Below, in pieces: positions 15,535 to 24,578 of a stretch of DNA of 27,579 nucleotides. The stretch's first letter is position 1, and each line of letters begins with the position of its first letter. The stretch is from the NCBI GenBank assembly GCA_031265345.1, contig JAISCU010000168.1, positions 1 to 27,579 on the forward strand, given 5' to 3'. Under the pieces are notes generated by a model. The model was not told where the DNA came from and ran no database searches. It saw nothing but the letters and a program-made list of their open reading frames with translations. The stretch comes from Bifidobacteriaceae bacterium (GTDB lineage Bacteria; Actinomycetota; Actinomycetes; Actinomycetales; WQXJ01). The translations under genes were made by a program, and so were the position numbers.

Positions 15535-17907
15535 ATGATCGTTTCCAAGCCAGTCGCCGTGTGGGCACGCGGATCGGGGCAGGGCCTTGATGAGGACGAG
15601 TACGACCGGTTCGAAGACCAATTGCGAGCTCGTCTGGGTGAGCAGACGATCCACTTCTATCAGTTGGGCGCGCAACCGGTGGCGGGCTACCAGTATCCTG
15701 CTGTTGGAGTCGGGGTTCATAACTGGGACACCATCACCAACAGCCTGGGCGGATGGTTCAGTTCTGGACAGTCCTATGAGTATGGCGAGAGCGTCCGCCA
15801 AGGCATAGAGGAACTGGCCATGTACGTCAAGTTACGCCGCCTGACGTGCCCCGATGCGCTGTTCGTGTTGGGCGGGTATTCACAGGGCGCCCAGGTGGTA
15901 GGGCAGTCCTACATCGAGAAACTCAACGTGTCCGAAAAGGCGAGTGTTGTGTTCTCAATGCTTTTTGGAGACCCGAAGCTGTACCTTCCCGAGGGACTGG
16001 GAGGGAGCGAGCCAGCACCCGCCTGCCGGAACGGATGGGTCTCCAAGTGGCGTCGCGAGGTGCCCGACTGCGGAACTCATTATGGGTCATTGGGAGCCCG
16101 GATACCATACTTGCCCGACTTGTGGGACGACACGACGGGGTTATGGTGCGCGGACGATGACTTTGTCTGCGGATCAGCCGCCGCTCCCTGGACAGTGAGC
16201 GGTCATTTCACCTATGGGGAGCCGGGAGGCGCCATCGACCAGGGGGCGCGCGAAGCAGCTCAGCGTCTGAGCCCTAAGCTCGCAGACCTTTATCTAGACA
16301 CTTCGCGGATTTCGTTGAAAGCCGGCCCGCGCGGGCTCGATGTTGTGTTCTTGATCGACTCGACCGGTTCGATGCAGTCGATGATTAACCAAGCCAGGGG
16401 CATTGCATCGCAGTTGGCTCAAAGAGTGATCGAATTGAACGGTCGGGTCGGCCTGGCCGAGTACCGTGACAAAGGAGACGCCTTCACGGCTCGAGTCCTT
16501 ACACCCTTGTCAACCAGCCGAACCGCTTTCCAGAACGGCTTGAATGGAATCCGCACAGACGGCGGCGGAGATACCCCCGAGGCACTGCTGCATGCCTTGA
16601 AGACTGTGATGGAGGGGCAAGATTGGACCGACGGAGCCACCAAGGCCGTGGTTGTCCTCACGGACGCTGGCTTCCATATTCCCGACGAAGCCGATGGAAC
16701 AACCTTGTCCGATGTCCGACTGCTGAGCCTGTCGATTGATCCTGTCAATGTGTATCCCGTGGTTCCCTCCGGCCTGCAAGACGATTACGCTGAGCTGGCC
16801 GATTCCACCACTGGCCAAGTCGTGATCAACAACGGCGATGCCGCCGAGGCATTGGAGGAAGCTCTCACGAGGGTGTTGGACCGTCCGGTGGCACGGTTGC
16901 CGTTGAACGCCTACTTCGCTGATTCGGGTCAGGCCGTGTTGTTCGATGGGAGTGAGTCGTATTCCCCTGCGTCGGAGATTGTGCGCTGGGACTGGGACTT
17001 CGACGGCGACGGCGTCTACGAGTTGACAGACGGCGGGGCGACTTCCAGCCATGTCTACAGTGGCTATTTCGACGGATTGATGCAGTTGCGAGTGACCGAC
17101 GCCAACGGGCTGGTGGCCAGTATCTCGGCGCCCGTCAGGATTGATGCACCGCCCGCCGAGCCCGTCCCAGCAGCCGCCGAAGAATTGTTCGTCCGCATGG
17201 ACGGCAGCACCGCAGTGGTCACGTGGACGGCTCCGAAGGATCCGGGGCTGGCCTGGCAAGTGACCGTTGACGGGTTCCCCGTCGGCTATGTTGCCCCGGA
17301 CGGTCGGACGGTCACCCTCACAGACCTAGAATCCGACCGACCAGTCGCTATTGGAATCGCGCCGATCGACCGTGTCACGGGTCTGGGTCAACAGACAACG
17401 GTCGAGATCGGATCGCAAGAGCCCAGCGCGACCATCGCGCCCTCCGAAGCGATCCCTTCCGGCACTGAGGAATCAGCAGAATCCAGTGCACCCGCCGAAT
17501 CACCGCGGACGGGCCCCTCGGTCACGCTGTCACGCGCCTCGGTAGCGCCGGGCGGAGAGTTGACCGTCACGGGCAATGGTTTCCCGGCGGGACAGGACCT
17601 TGAAATCTGGTTGCATTCCGAGCCCGCGCTGTTGGCGGCCTCGTCGGTTTCGCCAGACGGTGCCTTCGCCGTCGAAGTGATAATCCCCGCTGACACTCAA
17701 CCAGGCAAACACTCAGTCGTGGCCGTCGCAGCAGATGCGACTGCCTCGACCGACTTGTCGGTCGAAGACGGAAAGGGAAGCGCCTCTCTGCCTGTGACGG
17801 GCCCAGCGATGTCGCTATGGGGCGCGACAGCAGCGGTCGCGCTGATTCTGTCAGGCACGGTGTTCGTGTCGGCTCGTCGGCGTGCGACCGGCCAGAAGCA
17901 GGCATGA
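15535..17907 (+). CDS. Cutinase-like hydrolase / vWA / PKD / FN3 protein with LPVTG sorting signal
   Basis: The 790-residue protein is a multi-domain surface protein. Residues 1-250 form a cutinase-like alpha/beta-hydrolase: first strand AVWARGSG, nucleophile elbow GYSQG (Ser116), CADDDFVC (205-212) holding the probable Asp, and His224 (SGHFTYG). Residues 265-450 are a von Willebrand A domain with MIDAS DSTGS (275-279), Thr347 and Asp377. A PKD-like domain spans about 455-537, an FN3-like one 546-628 and an Ig-like one 660-745. LPVTG (752-756), a membrane span and RRRATGQK form a sortase signal for anchoring to peptidoglycan. It starts directly at the hydrolase domain with no signal peptide, which conflicts with a surface location: either the 5' end was lost or export is unusual. 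The neighbour at 17965 shares the PKD-FN3 part. Confidence 0.85.
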   Translation: MIVSKPVAVWARGSGQGLDEDEYDRFEDQLRARLGEQTIHFYQLGAQPVAGYQYPAVGVGVHNWDTITNSLGGWFSSGQSYEYGESVRQGIEELAMYVKLRRLTCPDALFVLGGYSQGAQVVGQSYIEKLNVSEKASVVFSMLFGDPKLYLPEGLGGSEPAPACRNGWVSKWRREVPDCGTHYGSLGARIPYLPDLWDDTTGLWCADDDFVCGSAAAPWTVSGHFTYGEPGGAIDQGAREAAQRLSPKLADLYLDTSRISLKAGPRGLDVVFLIDSTGSMQSMINQARGIASQLAQRVIELNGRVGLAEYRDKGDAFTARVLTPLSTSRTAFQNGLNGIRTDGGGDTPEALLHALKTVMEGQDWTDGATKAVVVLTDAGFHIPDEADGTTLSDVRLLSLSIDPVNVYPVVPSGLQDDYAELADSTTGQVVINNGDAAEALEEALTRVLDRPVARLPLNAYFADSGQAVLFDGSESYSPASEIVRWDWDFDGDGVYELTDGGATSSHVYSGYFDGLMQLRVTDANGLVASISAPVRIDAPPAEPVPAAAEELFVRMDGSTAVVTWTAPKDPGLAWQVTVDGFPVGYVAPDGRTVTLTDLESDRPVAIGIAPIDRVTGLGQQTTVEIGSQEPSATIAPSEAIPSGTEESAESSAPAESPRTGPSVTLSRASVAPGGELTVTGNGFPAGQDLEIWLHSEPALLAASSVSPDGAFAVEVIIPADTQPGKHSVVAVAADATASTDLSVEDGKGSASLPVTGPAMSLWGATAAVALILSGTVFVSARRRATGQKQA

Positions 17908-17964
17908 CGTACGTGCGGTCGCGTGTCTTGGGTCCTTCGACACCGTAGTGCGAATGGCACACGT

Positions 17965-19428
17965 ATGACTAGAATCCGGTTCGCTCGACCGAGGCGGCCC
18001 CGCCGAGCGGTGCTCGTATCGCTTCTCGCGGTCCTGGTCCTGGTAATCGGGTCGGCATCCGCTTTCTTGGCAGTTCAACGCGACAAGGGCGAACGTCGGC
18101 TTGAGGTGATGGAGTCGATCCGGGCCGACCTGCGCATCCCCGCCGACTGGAGCCTGGACAGGGAGTTCTTTCATTCCTACGCCTGGACCGGTCAGGTTCA
18201 CTGTGGCTTCGGAACCAACCTGTGCCCCAGCACCGAACTGGACTACGCGATCCCCCGGCCCATAGTGTCGAGCGATGAGCTCGAATCGCTTCTGCCTGGC
18301 GCTGCGTGGGCAATGGAATCTGGGGACTGTGCCGCGAAGCTTTCTGGTACCCGATCTGGCGCGTGCCGTATGCGATCATGGCGAGACGGATTCTCTATCC
18401 GGGTATCTGCCTACTCCGAACCGCGGGGCTCCAACACGCCGACCAGAAGTTCGGTCTACGTCTCGATCGAAATCGACGAAGAAGGGGCCCAGGAGCCAAT
18501 CGGCCGACCGATACGGAACCCTGCGCCGAAGCGCGTCGCGATCTCTCAGATCGTCACCGCCCAGATGAGAGCACCTCGGCCCTGGGCGTCTGACGGAACT
18601 GCCCTGGGACCCATAGCTCACCTGCCCTTGAATGGCTACTGGGCGAATCCCGGCCAGACCGTCTTCTTCGACGGCAGCGGGTCATACTCTGACACTTCGG
18701 AGATAGCTCGATGGGATTGGGACCTTGATGGCGACGACGTGTACGAGCTGATCGACGGTGGCCCGGCTGTCAACCATGTTTACGACGACCATTTCGACGG
18801 CCTGATGCAACTCCGAGTGACCGATGCGGACGGGCTGACCGCGAGCATTTCCGTGCCAGTCAAGATCGATGTCCCATTTGAGCAGCTTCCGATCCCAGCT
18901 AAGAACATTTCCGCGCGCTTCGATGGTTCCACCGCAGTGGTTGCATGGACCGCTGCGGAGGATCCAAAGTTGGCTTGGCAGGTGACCGTCGATGGGTTCC
19001 CAATTGGCTATGTTGCCCCGGATGGCCGGGCGGTCACCATCACGGATCTGGAATTGGGGAAGCCGGTAACCATCGGCATAGCACCGGTCGATACCGACGC
19101 TGGAGTGGGAGAGGCGATCCTCTTCGAGATTGACTATCCGCAAGCAATGGCGGCTGAAACGCCCGGCGATTCGTTCACGAACGGGACGTTCGATCCGTCA
19201 ACCGCGCCAGAACTATCCGCTGACGGCTTTGGCGGCCCGATCACGGAGCCGACGGTCGTGCGGCCAGACCGAGAATCGGGAGCCAGCAGCGCGCCCCTCG
19301 ATTCTCGCCGGGATAGCCGAGTCGGCCCGGTCGTTGGGGCAGCAGGCATAGGCGTGGTCCTGTTCGGAGTCGCCGTCGCCTTTGCCCGCTACCGTAAGAA
19401 CCGCCGTCAGCGTATCCATCAAGACTGA
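17965..19428 (+). CDS. Membrane protein with PKD-FN3 module shared with the upstream gene
   Basis: The 487-residue protein begins with a basic N-terminus and a signal/anchor segment (15-36). A unique domain (about 45-205) with four cysteines (80, 87, 122, 134) follows and is not recognised. Residues 220-303 (PKD) and 315-390 (FN3-like) closely match 457-540 and 552-628 of the preceding protein (shared DGLMQLRVTDA and AWQVTVDGFP). The tail is a Ser/Pro linker, a membrane span (455-475) and a basic end, but no LPXTG motif. The ATG at 17965 is preferred over an upstream GTG because it starts just before the basic region. The gene starts 57 bp after the upstream stop, so the two are probably co-expressed. 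Confidence 0.75.
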   Translation: MTRIRFARPRRPRRAVLVSLLAVLVLVIGSASAFLAVQRDKGERRLEVMESIRADLRIPADWSLDREFFHSYAWTGQVHCGFGTNLCPSTELDYAIPRPIVSSDELESLLPGAAWAMESGDCAAKLSGTRSGACRMRSWRDGFSIRVSAYSEPRGSNTPTRSSVYVSIEIDEEGAQEPIGRPIRNPAPKRVAISQIVTAQMRAPRPWASDGTALGPIAHLPLNGYWANPGQTVFFDGSGSYSDTSEIARWDWDLDGDDVYELIDGGPAVNHVYDDHFDGLMQLRVTDADGLTASISVPVKIDVPFEQLPIPAKNISARFDGSTAVVAWTAAEDPKLAWQVTVDGFPIGYVAPDGRAVTITDLELGKPVTIGIAPVDTDAGVGEAILFEIDYPQAMAAETPGDSFTNGTFDPSTAPELSADGFGGPITEPTVVRPDRESGASSAPLDSRRDSRVGPVVGAAGIGVVLFGVAVAFARYRKNRRQRIHQD

Positions 19429-19503
19429 TCTGGGGCGGAACACCGTGCCCGGCGACGGCTGATCCTCATCTTTCCAGGAAACAAAGACCGCCCATGCCTC
19501 GGG

Positions 19504-19532
19504 CACGTATTGGAGCAACGCTCCAATACGTG
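19504..19532. terminator. Strong bidirectional terminator hairpin
   Basis: CACGTATTGGAGC (19504-19516) and GCTCCAATACGTG (19520-19532) are perfect 13-bp complements with an AAC loop. It sits between convergent genes, as expected for a terminator serving both. There is no long U-tract. Confidence 0.7.
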
Positions 19533-19550
19533 TACGGTTTGCGGTTCCGA

Positions 19551-20171
19551 TCAGTCGAAGACGACCTGGGCCTCGGGGCCGCGTGAGCGCTTGAGCTCGT
19601 AGAAGTCGGGATGCGACGCCAGCGCCACGCAACCGTCCCAGACTCGGCCGGCGTTCTCGCCGTGGGGGGCACGGGTCAAGACCGGACCGAAGAAGGCTGC
19701 GCCCTCCTCGCCTCGGGCGCCCAGCGCGATCACCGGCGAGCCGACATCGTCTCCGACCAGCGCCATGGCCGCCTGGTGGTCGGCCGCGATGACGGGGTCC
19801 CAACTCTCGTCGCGGGCCGCGCGGGCGGCATCGTCGGCAGATAAGCCCAACTGGGTGGCCACGTCGCGGACCAGCGCGGGCAAGTCTCCCCTCTCCTGAC
19901 CGAACAGGCCGAAGCCGATCTCGTGGTAGGCGTGCTCCATCATGGCGTCACCGCTCTCGACACGCACCCAGGCCAGGAAGCGTTCAAGCTCGCGCGAGGC
20001 CTCGTGGGAGGCGCGGTGGCCGGTGTCGGGCCGGTCGCGGTTGAGGAGGTACAGGGACAGCAGCCGGGGCGTCACTTCGAGGTCCCGCACGGCGCGAGCT
20101 TCGACCAGCCAGCGGTAGGTCACAAAGGTCCAGGGGCAGATCGGGTCGAACCAGAATTGCACAGCAGTCAT
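19551..20171 (-). CDS. DsbA-family protein, mycothiol-dependent nitroreductase-like (Rv2466c type)
   Basis: The 206-residue thioredoxin-fold protein starts TAVQFWFDPICPWTFVTYRW. The family has CPWC in this position; here the second Cys is Thr (CPWT), leaving Cys13 alone. A one-Cys active site fits a mycothiol-dependent, glutaredoxin-like mechanism rather than a dithiol one. The rest (TPRLLSLYLLN, GDDVGSPVIAL) fits Rv2466c-like proteins and FrnE/DsbA oxidoreductases. It diverges from pepN, the arrangement seen in mycobacteria. The ATG at 20171 is chosen by family length; a longer frame upstream is unlike the family. TACGCT lies 6 nt before the start, consistent with a leaderless transcript. 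Confidence 0.85.
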   Translation of the reverse strand: MTAVQFWFDPICPWTFVTYRWLVEARAVRDLEVTPRLLSLYLLNRDRPDTGHRASHEASRELERFLAWVRVESGDAMMEHAYHEIGFGLFGQERGDLPALVRDVATQLGLSADDAARAARDESWDPVIAADHQAAMALVGDDVGSPVIALGARGEEGAAFFGPVLTRAPHGENAGRVWDGCVALASHPDFYELKRSRGPEAQVVFD

Positions 20172-20284
20172 GACAACAGCGTAGAACGGGCTGACGCCCA
20201 ACCGGGACGGCGGCGAGCGGCGGTTCGCGGGTGCCCGGAGCGCGGCATCGGCGGCCTGGCTTGTCTCGATCGGAAGCGAAATTT

Positions 20285-20389
20285 GGGGACGGCGGGCACG
20301 CAATGGGGACGGAGTCGTTATCCACAGGGCTTGACCTGCGTAAACGTCCACCGCAGGCCCCGGTTTGGGCATGGAAAGGTACCGTCCCC
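20285..20389. promoter_or_regulatory. GGGGACGG repeats and a DnaA-box-like site upstream of pepN
   Basis: GGGGACGG occurs at 20285-20292 and 20305-20312, exactly 20 bp apart, and inverted (CCGTCCCC) at 20382-20389. TTATCCACA at 20318-20326 is a perfect E. coli-type DnaA box. They lie in the 241-bp dsbA/pepN divergent region. A regulatory role is inferred. Confidence 0.35.
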
Positions 20390-20412
20390 GAAAAAGTGGG
20401 AGAATCGGGCGG

Positions 20413-22947
20413 GTGAACTTGACTCGGATCGAGGCCGCCGCGCGCGCCCAGCTGATCGCCAATCCGCGCTACCGGATCGAACTCGACTTGACGGGCGATG
20501 CCGACCGCTTCGCTTCGCGCACCACCGTCAGCTTCGACGCCCGCCGGGCCGGGGAGTCGAGTTTCATCGACCTGATCGCGCCCGCCGTCACGGCCGTGAC
20601 GCTGAACGGGCGCGCACTGGACCCCGCCCAGGTGTTCGCGGACGGGCGCATCCGGCTGGCAGACCTCCAGGACACCAACGAACTCGTGATCGAAGCAGAC
20701 TGCGCCTATTCGCGCACCGGCGAGGGGCTGCACCGGTTCACCGACCCGGTGGACCACCGCACCTACCTGTACACCCAGTTCGAACCCGCCGATTCCCGCC
20801 GCGTCTTCGCGGTCTTCGAGCAGCCGGACCTCAAAGGCACGTTCGAGTTCATCGTCAAAGCCCCGCCGGGCTGGAAGGTGGTCTCAAACCAGCCCGTCGC
20901 CCAGACCGCGCCCGCTGGTGTGCCCACAGACGGCATCGTCCACCGGTTCGAGACGACCCCGAAGCTGTCCTCGTACCTGACGGCCCTGATCGCCGGGCCG
21001 TACCAGGAATGGCGCGCGGACGTCGTGTCCACCAGCGGAAAGACCGTGCCGATGGCGCTGTACGCCCGCGCGTCGATGGCGACGTATGTGGACGCGGACG
21101 CGATCTTCGAGATCACCCGCCAGGGCTTCGGGTTCTACGAGCCGGCCTTCGGCACGCCGTACCCCTTCGCCAAGTACGACCAGGTCTTCTGCCCGGAGTA
21201 CAACTTCGGGGCGATGGAGAACGCGGGGCTGGTGACGATCACCGAGTCCTACGTCTTCCGCTCCAAGCCGGTGCGCTCGCGGGTCGAGCGGCGGGCCATC
21301 ACGATCCTGCACGAGCTGGCGCACATGTGGTTCGGGGACCTGGTGACCATGCGCTGGTGGAACGATCTGTGGCTGAACGAGTCGTTCGCCGAGTTCGTCT
21401 CGCACCTGGCGGCGGTCGAGGCGACGGACTGGAAGGACGCCTGGACCACCTTCCAGTACGCCGAGAAGACTTGGGCCTACAAACAGGATCAACTCCCCAC
21501 GACGCATCCGATCCTGGCGCCCATCGAGGACCTGGACGACGTCCACAACAACTTCGACGGCATCACCTACGCCAAGGGCGCCTCGGTCCTGCGCCAACTG
21601 GTCGCCTGGGTGGGCCAGGACGCCTTCCTGGCCGGGGTGCGCGCGTACTTCGCCAAGCACGCCTGGTCCAACACCGAGTTGAACGACTTGCTGGTCGAGT
21701 TGGAGGCGGCTTCCGGGCGCGACCTGGCCGCTTGGGCCGACGCCTGGTTGAAGACCGCTGGGGTGAACACAGTGACGGTCGATGCCGCCGCCGGGGCTCT
21801 GGTCCAAACCGGCCGTGACCCGTACCCGGCTTGGCGGCCGCAGCGGATCGCCCTGGGCGGGTATTCCCTGGTCGATGACGTGCCGATGCGTTTCTGGGAC
21901 ACCGAGGTCGATCTCACCGGGCCGCGCACTGTTCTGCCCAAACTCCGCCCGGCCGACCTGCTGCTGCTCAATGACCGCGACCTGGCCTACGCCAAGGTCC
22001 GGCTCGACCCGTCCTCTTTGCGGGTGGCTCTGGGCGCGGTGGCGGATGTGGACGACCCGCTGGCCCGCGCCGTCATCTGGGGCCTGTTGTGGGACATGGC
22101 CCGCGATTCCGAGTTGGGCGCGCGGGTCTTCGTGGACCGGGTCCTGACCGGGGTGGGGCGCGAGTCCAGTTCGACCGCCATGCGCGAGTTGCTGGCCGAG
22201 GCGTCGGTCGCTTTGGAGCGTTTTGTCGCGCCGTCTTCGCGGGCTGCTGCCACCGCCGATGCCGCCGACCGGCTTTGGGCCTTGGTCTTGGCCTCGCAGC
22301 CCGGCTCGGACGCCCAGTTGCAGCTGGTCAAGGCTTTCGCGCGTCACGCCTCGACGAGTTCCCAGTTCGACCTGGTGGCGGAACTGGCCGTGGGATCGCG
22401 GTCGCTGACCGGTTTGATTATCGACGTGGACCTGACCTGGGAGTTGCTGCTGGCGCTGGTGGCCGGTGGGCGCGCTGGCGAGGCCGAGATCGCGCGGCAG
22501 TTGGCCGCCGACCACACTCTGTCCGGGCTGGAGCAGGCCGCCTGTCTGCGGGCGGCTGTTCCGACGCCGGAGGCCAAAGCGGCTGCTTGGATGCGGGCGG
22601 TCGAGGACCCAGCCGTGTCGAACGCCACCCAGCGGGCCGTGATTAGCGGCTGGAGCCGCGTCAAGTCCGCGTCGTTGCTGCTGCCATTCGTGGAGCCGTA
22701 CTTCGCCTCCCTGACGCGGGTCTGGCGGGACCGCTCGCCGGAGATCGCCTCCACCATCGCTGAGGGACTCTACCCCTGGCAGGTGGCCGATCTGGCTGGC
22801 GCCGACGTGCTCGGAGCGACCGACCGCTTCCTGGCCGAACTGGGCGATGCCCAGCCGCCGCTGCGGCGCCTGGTGGTCGAAGGCCGCGCTGGCGTGGTCC
22901 GCGCTCTGGCCGCCCAGCGCTTCGACGCAGCGAACGGGGCTGGCTGA
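20413..22947 (+). CDS. pepN: Aminopeptidase N (M1 family)
   Basis: This zinc aminopeptidase removes N-terminal residues from peptides in the cytoplasm. The 844-residue protein matches actinobacterial PepN in length. It shows the exopeptidase motif GAMEN (266-270), zinc-binding HELAH (300-304) and, 18 residues on, the third ligand Glu323 in LNESFAEF. The start VNLTRIEAAARAQLI resembles family members, so I use the GTG at 20413 rather than an ATG 48 bp upstream. The gene ends just before a hairpin and the convergent nuclease gene. Confidence 0.95.
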   Translation: MNLTRIEAAARAQLIANPRYRIELDLTGDADRFASRTTVSFDARRAGESSFIDLIAPAVTAVTLNGRALDPAQVFADGRIRLADLQDTNELVIEADCAYSRTGEGLHRFTDPVDHRTYLYTQFEPADSRRVFAVFEQPDLKGTFEFIVKAPPGWKVVSNQPVAQTAPAGVPTDGIVHRFETTPKLSSYLTALIAGPYQEWRADVVSTSGKTVPMALYARASMATYVDADAIFEITRQGFGFYEPAFGTPYPFAKYDQVFCPEYNFGAMENAGLVTITESYVFRSKPVRSRVERRAITILHELAHMWFGDLVTMRWWNDLWLNESFAEFVSHLAAVEATDWKDAWTTFQYAEKTWAYKQDQLPTTHPILAPIEDLDDVHNNFDGITYAKGASVLRQLVAWVGQDAFLAGVRAYFAKHAWSNTELNDLLVELEAASGRDLAAWADAWLKTAGVNTVTVDAAAGALVQTGRDPYPAWRPQRIALGGYSLVDDVPMRFWDTEVDLTGPRTVLPKLRPADLLLLNDRDLAYAKVRLDPSSLRVALGAVADVDDPLARAVIWGLLWDMARDSELGARVFVDRVLTGVGRESSSTAMRELLAEASVALERFVAPSSRAAATADAADRLWALVLASQPGSDAQLQLVKAFARHASTSSQFDLVAELAVGSRSLTGLIIDVDLTWELLLALVAGGRAGEAEIARQLAADHTLSGLEQAACLRAAVPTPEAKAAAWMRAVEDPAVSNATQRAVISGWSRVKSASLLLPFVEPYFASLTRVWRDRSPEIASTIAEGLYPWQVADLAGADVLGATDRFLAELGDAQPPLRRLVVEGRAGVVRALAAQRFDAANGAG

Positions 22948-22989
22948 CCCTCCGCGCGCCTGCGCCGAAAAGCGACCTTCGACGCTTCG

Positions 22990-23008
22990 CGCCCGGCCGC
23001 TCCGGGCG
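22990..23008. terminator. Terminator hairpin between convergent pepN and DUF1016 genes
   Basis: CGCCCGG (22990-22996) and CCGGGCG (23002-23008) form a 7-bp GC stem with a CCGCT loop, in the 62-bp gap between the two convergent stops. A further 9-bp inverted repeat (CTTCAGCAG-A-CTGCTGAAG, 23039-23057) lies within the end of the nuclease gene. Confidence 0.6.
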
Positions 23009-23009
23009 G

Positions 23010-24221
23010 TCACTCAGGCTGGCGTTCCTCGGCCGGTTCTTCAGCAGACTGCTGAAGAGAGTGGTCAACCCAGTGTTGGCCAATTGCCCCCGATGTCGGT
23101 GCCTCCCCGGCCAACACGATCGACGATTCGGGCTCCGGTTCGGGGGCCGAACTGCCGCCGTGCAAGGCCATCTGATGGGCCAACTCGTTCTGGACGACAG
23201 CTTCCAACTCTTCGACCGAGGGCAAGGCTGCCTGCGCGTCCTCCGGCAGGCCCTGCCATTCGGCGACAGCAAGCGGCGCGGCGGTTCCCGCCAGGGCGAA
23301 TCGAACCGTGCCTTCCCGCTTGCCCGTGCAGAGAAGCAGACCGACGGTGGGGGCATGGATGGCGGGGTTGCGGACCAGTCCGTCCACCATCATGACGTAG
23401 GTGCTGAGCGCTCCGAGATGCTCCGGCTCAAAGTTCGTGGTCTTCAGTTCGATCACTATGTAGCGCAGCTGTTCCGTGTGGAACATGAGGAGGTCGAGGT
23501 ACCGGTCGACCCCATCCACGGTGAGCCTGACCTGCCGACCGGCCAGGGTGATGCCCCGTCCCAGTTCGAGGAGGGTGTCTTGGATACGGTCGATGAGGGC
23601 TTGCTCCAGGTCGTGTTCGGCCATGCCGTGGACCAATCCAACATGCTGAAACACGTAGGGGTCCTTAGTCATCTGTTGGGCCAGGTCGGAATCCGGCGGC
23701 GTCAACGCGTCCGCGAAATTGGACGGGGGGGCGCCCAGCCGTTGCTTCAACCCGCTCGTGATCTGGAACGCGAGGACCGCCCGTGACCATCCGTTTTCCA
23801 CGCTGCCCTGGGCGTACCAAAGCAGATCCTCGACGGTGTCGGTCTTGTCCAGGAGAGTGACGATGTGGCCCCAAGGCAATTTCACAACAAGCTGTTGTGA
23901 AATCTCATCTCGGGGCCACCGCTTGGCCGCCTTCCGCATATAGATGAGGTTCGTTGGGGACCAACCCGTCTGGCCGGGAAACTCCCGTTTCATGTCCTGC
24001 GAGAGTTGCGGAATCACTCCTGCGCCCCACCCCGATACCTCCTGCCGTTCCAGGATGTCTCGCCCGACGGACAGGTAGAGGCGGATCACCTCCGCGCTGG
24101 CGGCTCGCGCCGCGCGGAACTGAGTGGCCCGGACGCGGGCCTTGAGATCGACCAGCCATTCGGCGTAACCCGGAGGCATCTCTTCCAACGCCCGTGGCAC
24201 GATCCGTTCAGGCAGGCTCAT
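23010..24221 (-). CDS. DUF1016 (YhcG-type) PDDEXK nuclease family protein
   Basis: The 403-residue protein has the two DUF1016 parts. The N-terminal helical domain (about 15-165) includes a region around WSPTNLIYMRKAAKRWP. The C-terminal PDDEXK-like nuclease domain (about 185-330) carries the core Asp243 (DRYLDLLMFH) and Glu258-x-Lys260 (VIELKTTNF). A Gly/Ala/Glu-rich tail of about 60 residues follows. YhcG-like proteins are tied to mobile DNA and restriction-type loci; a role in DNA processing or defence is inferred. The ATG at 24221 has AAGGAGT 7 nt upstream; a longer frame reaching 24848 overlaps the divergent gene and is rejected. Confidence 0.88.
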   Translation of the reverse strand: MSLPERIVPRALEEMPPGYAEWLVDLKARVRATQFRAARAASAEVIRLYLSVGRDILERQEVSGWGAGVIPQLSQDMKREFPGQTGWSPTNLIYMRKAAKRWPRDEISQQLVVKLPWGHIVTLLDKTDTVEDLLWYAQGSVENGWSRAVLAFQITSGLKQRLGAPPSNFADALTPPDSDLAQQMTKDPYVFQHVGLVHGMAEHDLEQALIDRIQDTLLELGRGITLAGRQVRLTVDGVDRYLDLLMFHTEQLRYIVIELKTTNFEPEHLGALSTYVMMVDGLVRNPAIHAPTVGLLLCTGKREGTVRFALAGTAAPLAVAEWQGLPEDAQAALPSVEELEAVVQNELAHQMALHGGSSAPEPEPESSIVLAGEAPTSGAIGQHWVDHSLQQSAEEPAEERQPE

Positions 24222-24578
24222 GACCCACTCCTTACTCCGCCCGTTTCCCCCGCAACTTGCTGGAACCCCACCACGGGTTGTGGCACAAGCGCGGTCCCTT
24301 CCGCTTCCCGACAATTCGGCAGCGCAAGCAGACGAAAAGCGAGACATAGGTCGGCGGGACAAGACACGCGCCAAGTATCTCGCATCCGGACTCCGATTGG
24401 TGGCGTCCGCCAAGGTCCGGCCCGGCCCGCCGTCCCCACGCCGGAGGCGAAATCGGCCGACCATCGCCGTGCCCGCGTTCCGAGATCCGCGTTCCGCGCG
24501 GTTCGGGCGTCGCGTTTGGCGCGGTTCGCGCCTCGCATTTGCAACAGTTCGCGATCCGCGTTTACTACAATAGGCACC
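24222..24578. promoter_or_regulatory. Divergent intergenic region with GC-rich short repeats
   Basis: About 357 bp between the nuclease and ATPase genes. The last 100 bp contain repeated words: GCGCGGTTCG twice and ATCCGCGTT twice, ending in TACAAT (24566-24571), 7 nt before the ATPase ATG. These could be binding sites for a shared regulator. Confidence 0.35.

Noticed and set aside
20884..23013. Very long minus-strand open frame opposite pepN
   Set aside because: It mirrors the third-position GC bias of pepN, has Gly/Gln/Arg-rich composition and no recognisable domain; pepN has full catalytic motifs.
23039..23057. Perfect 9-bp inverted repeat near the end of the DUF1016 gene
   Set aside because: It lies inside coding sequence with a 1-nt centre. 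The 22990-23008 hairpin in the convergent gap is the better terminator.
24006..24578. Upstream extension of the ATPase frame by 191 residues
   Set aside because: The extra residues overlap the divergent nuclease gene and are Arg/Pro-rich without a domain; the P-loop lies at the expected place from the ATG at 24579.
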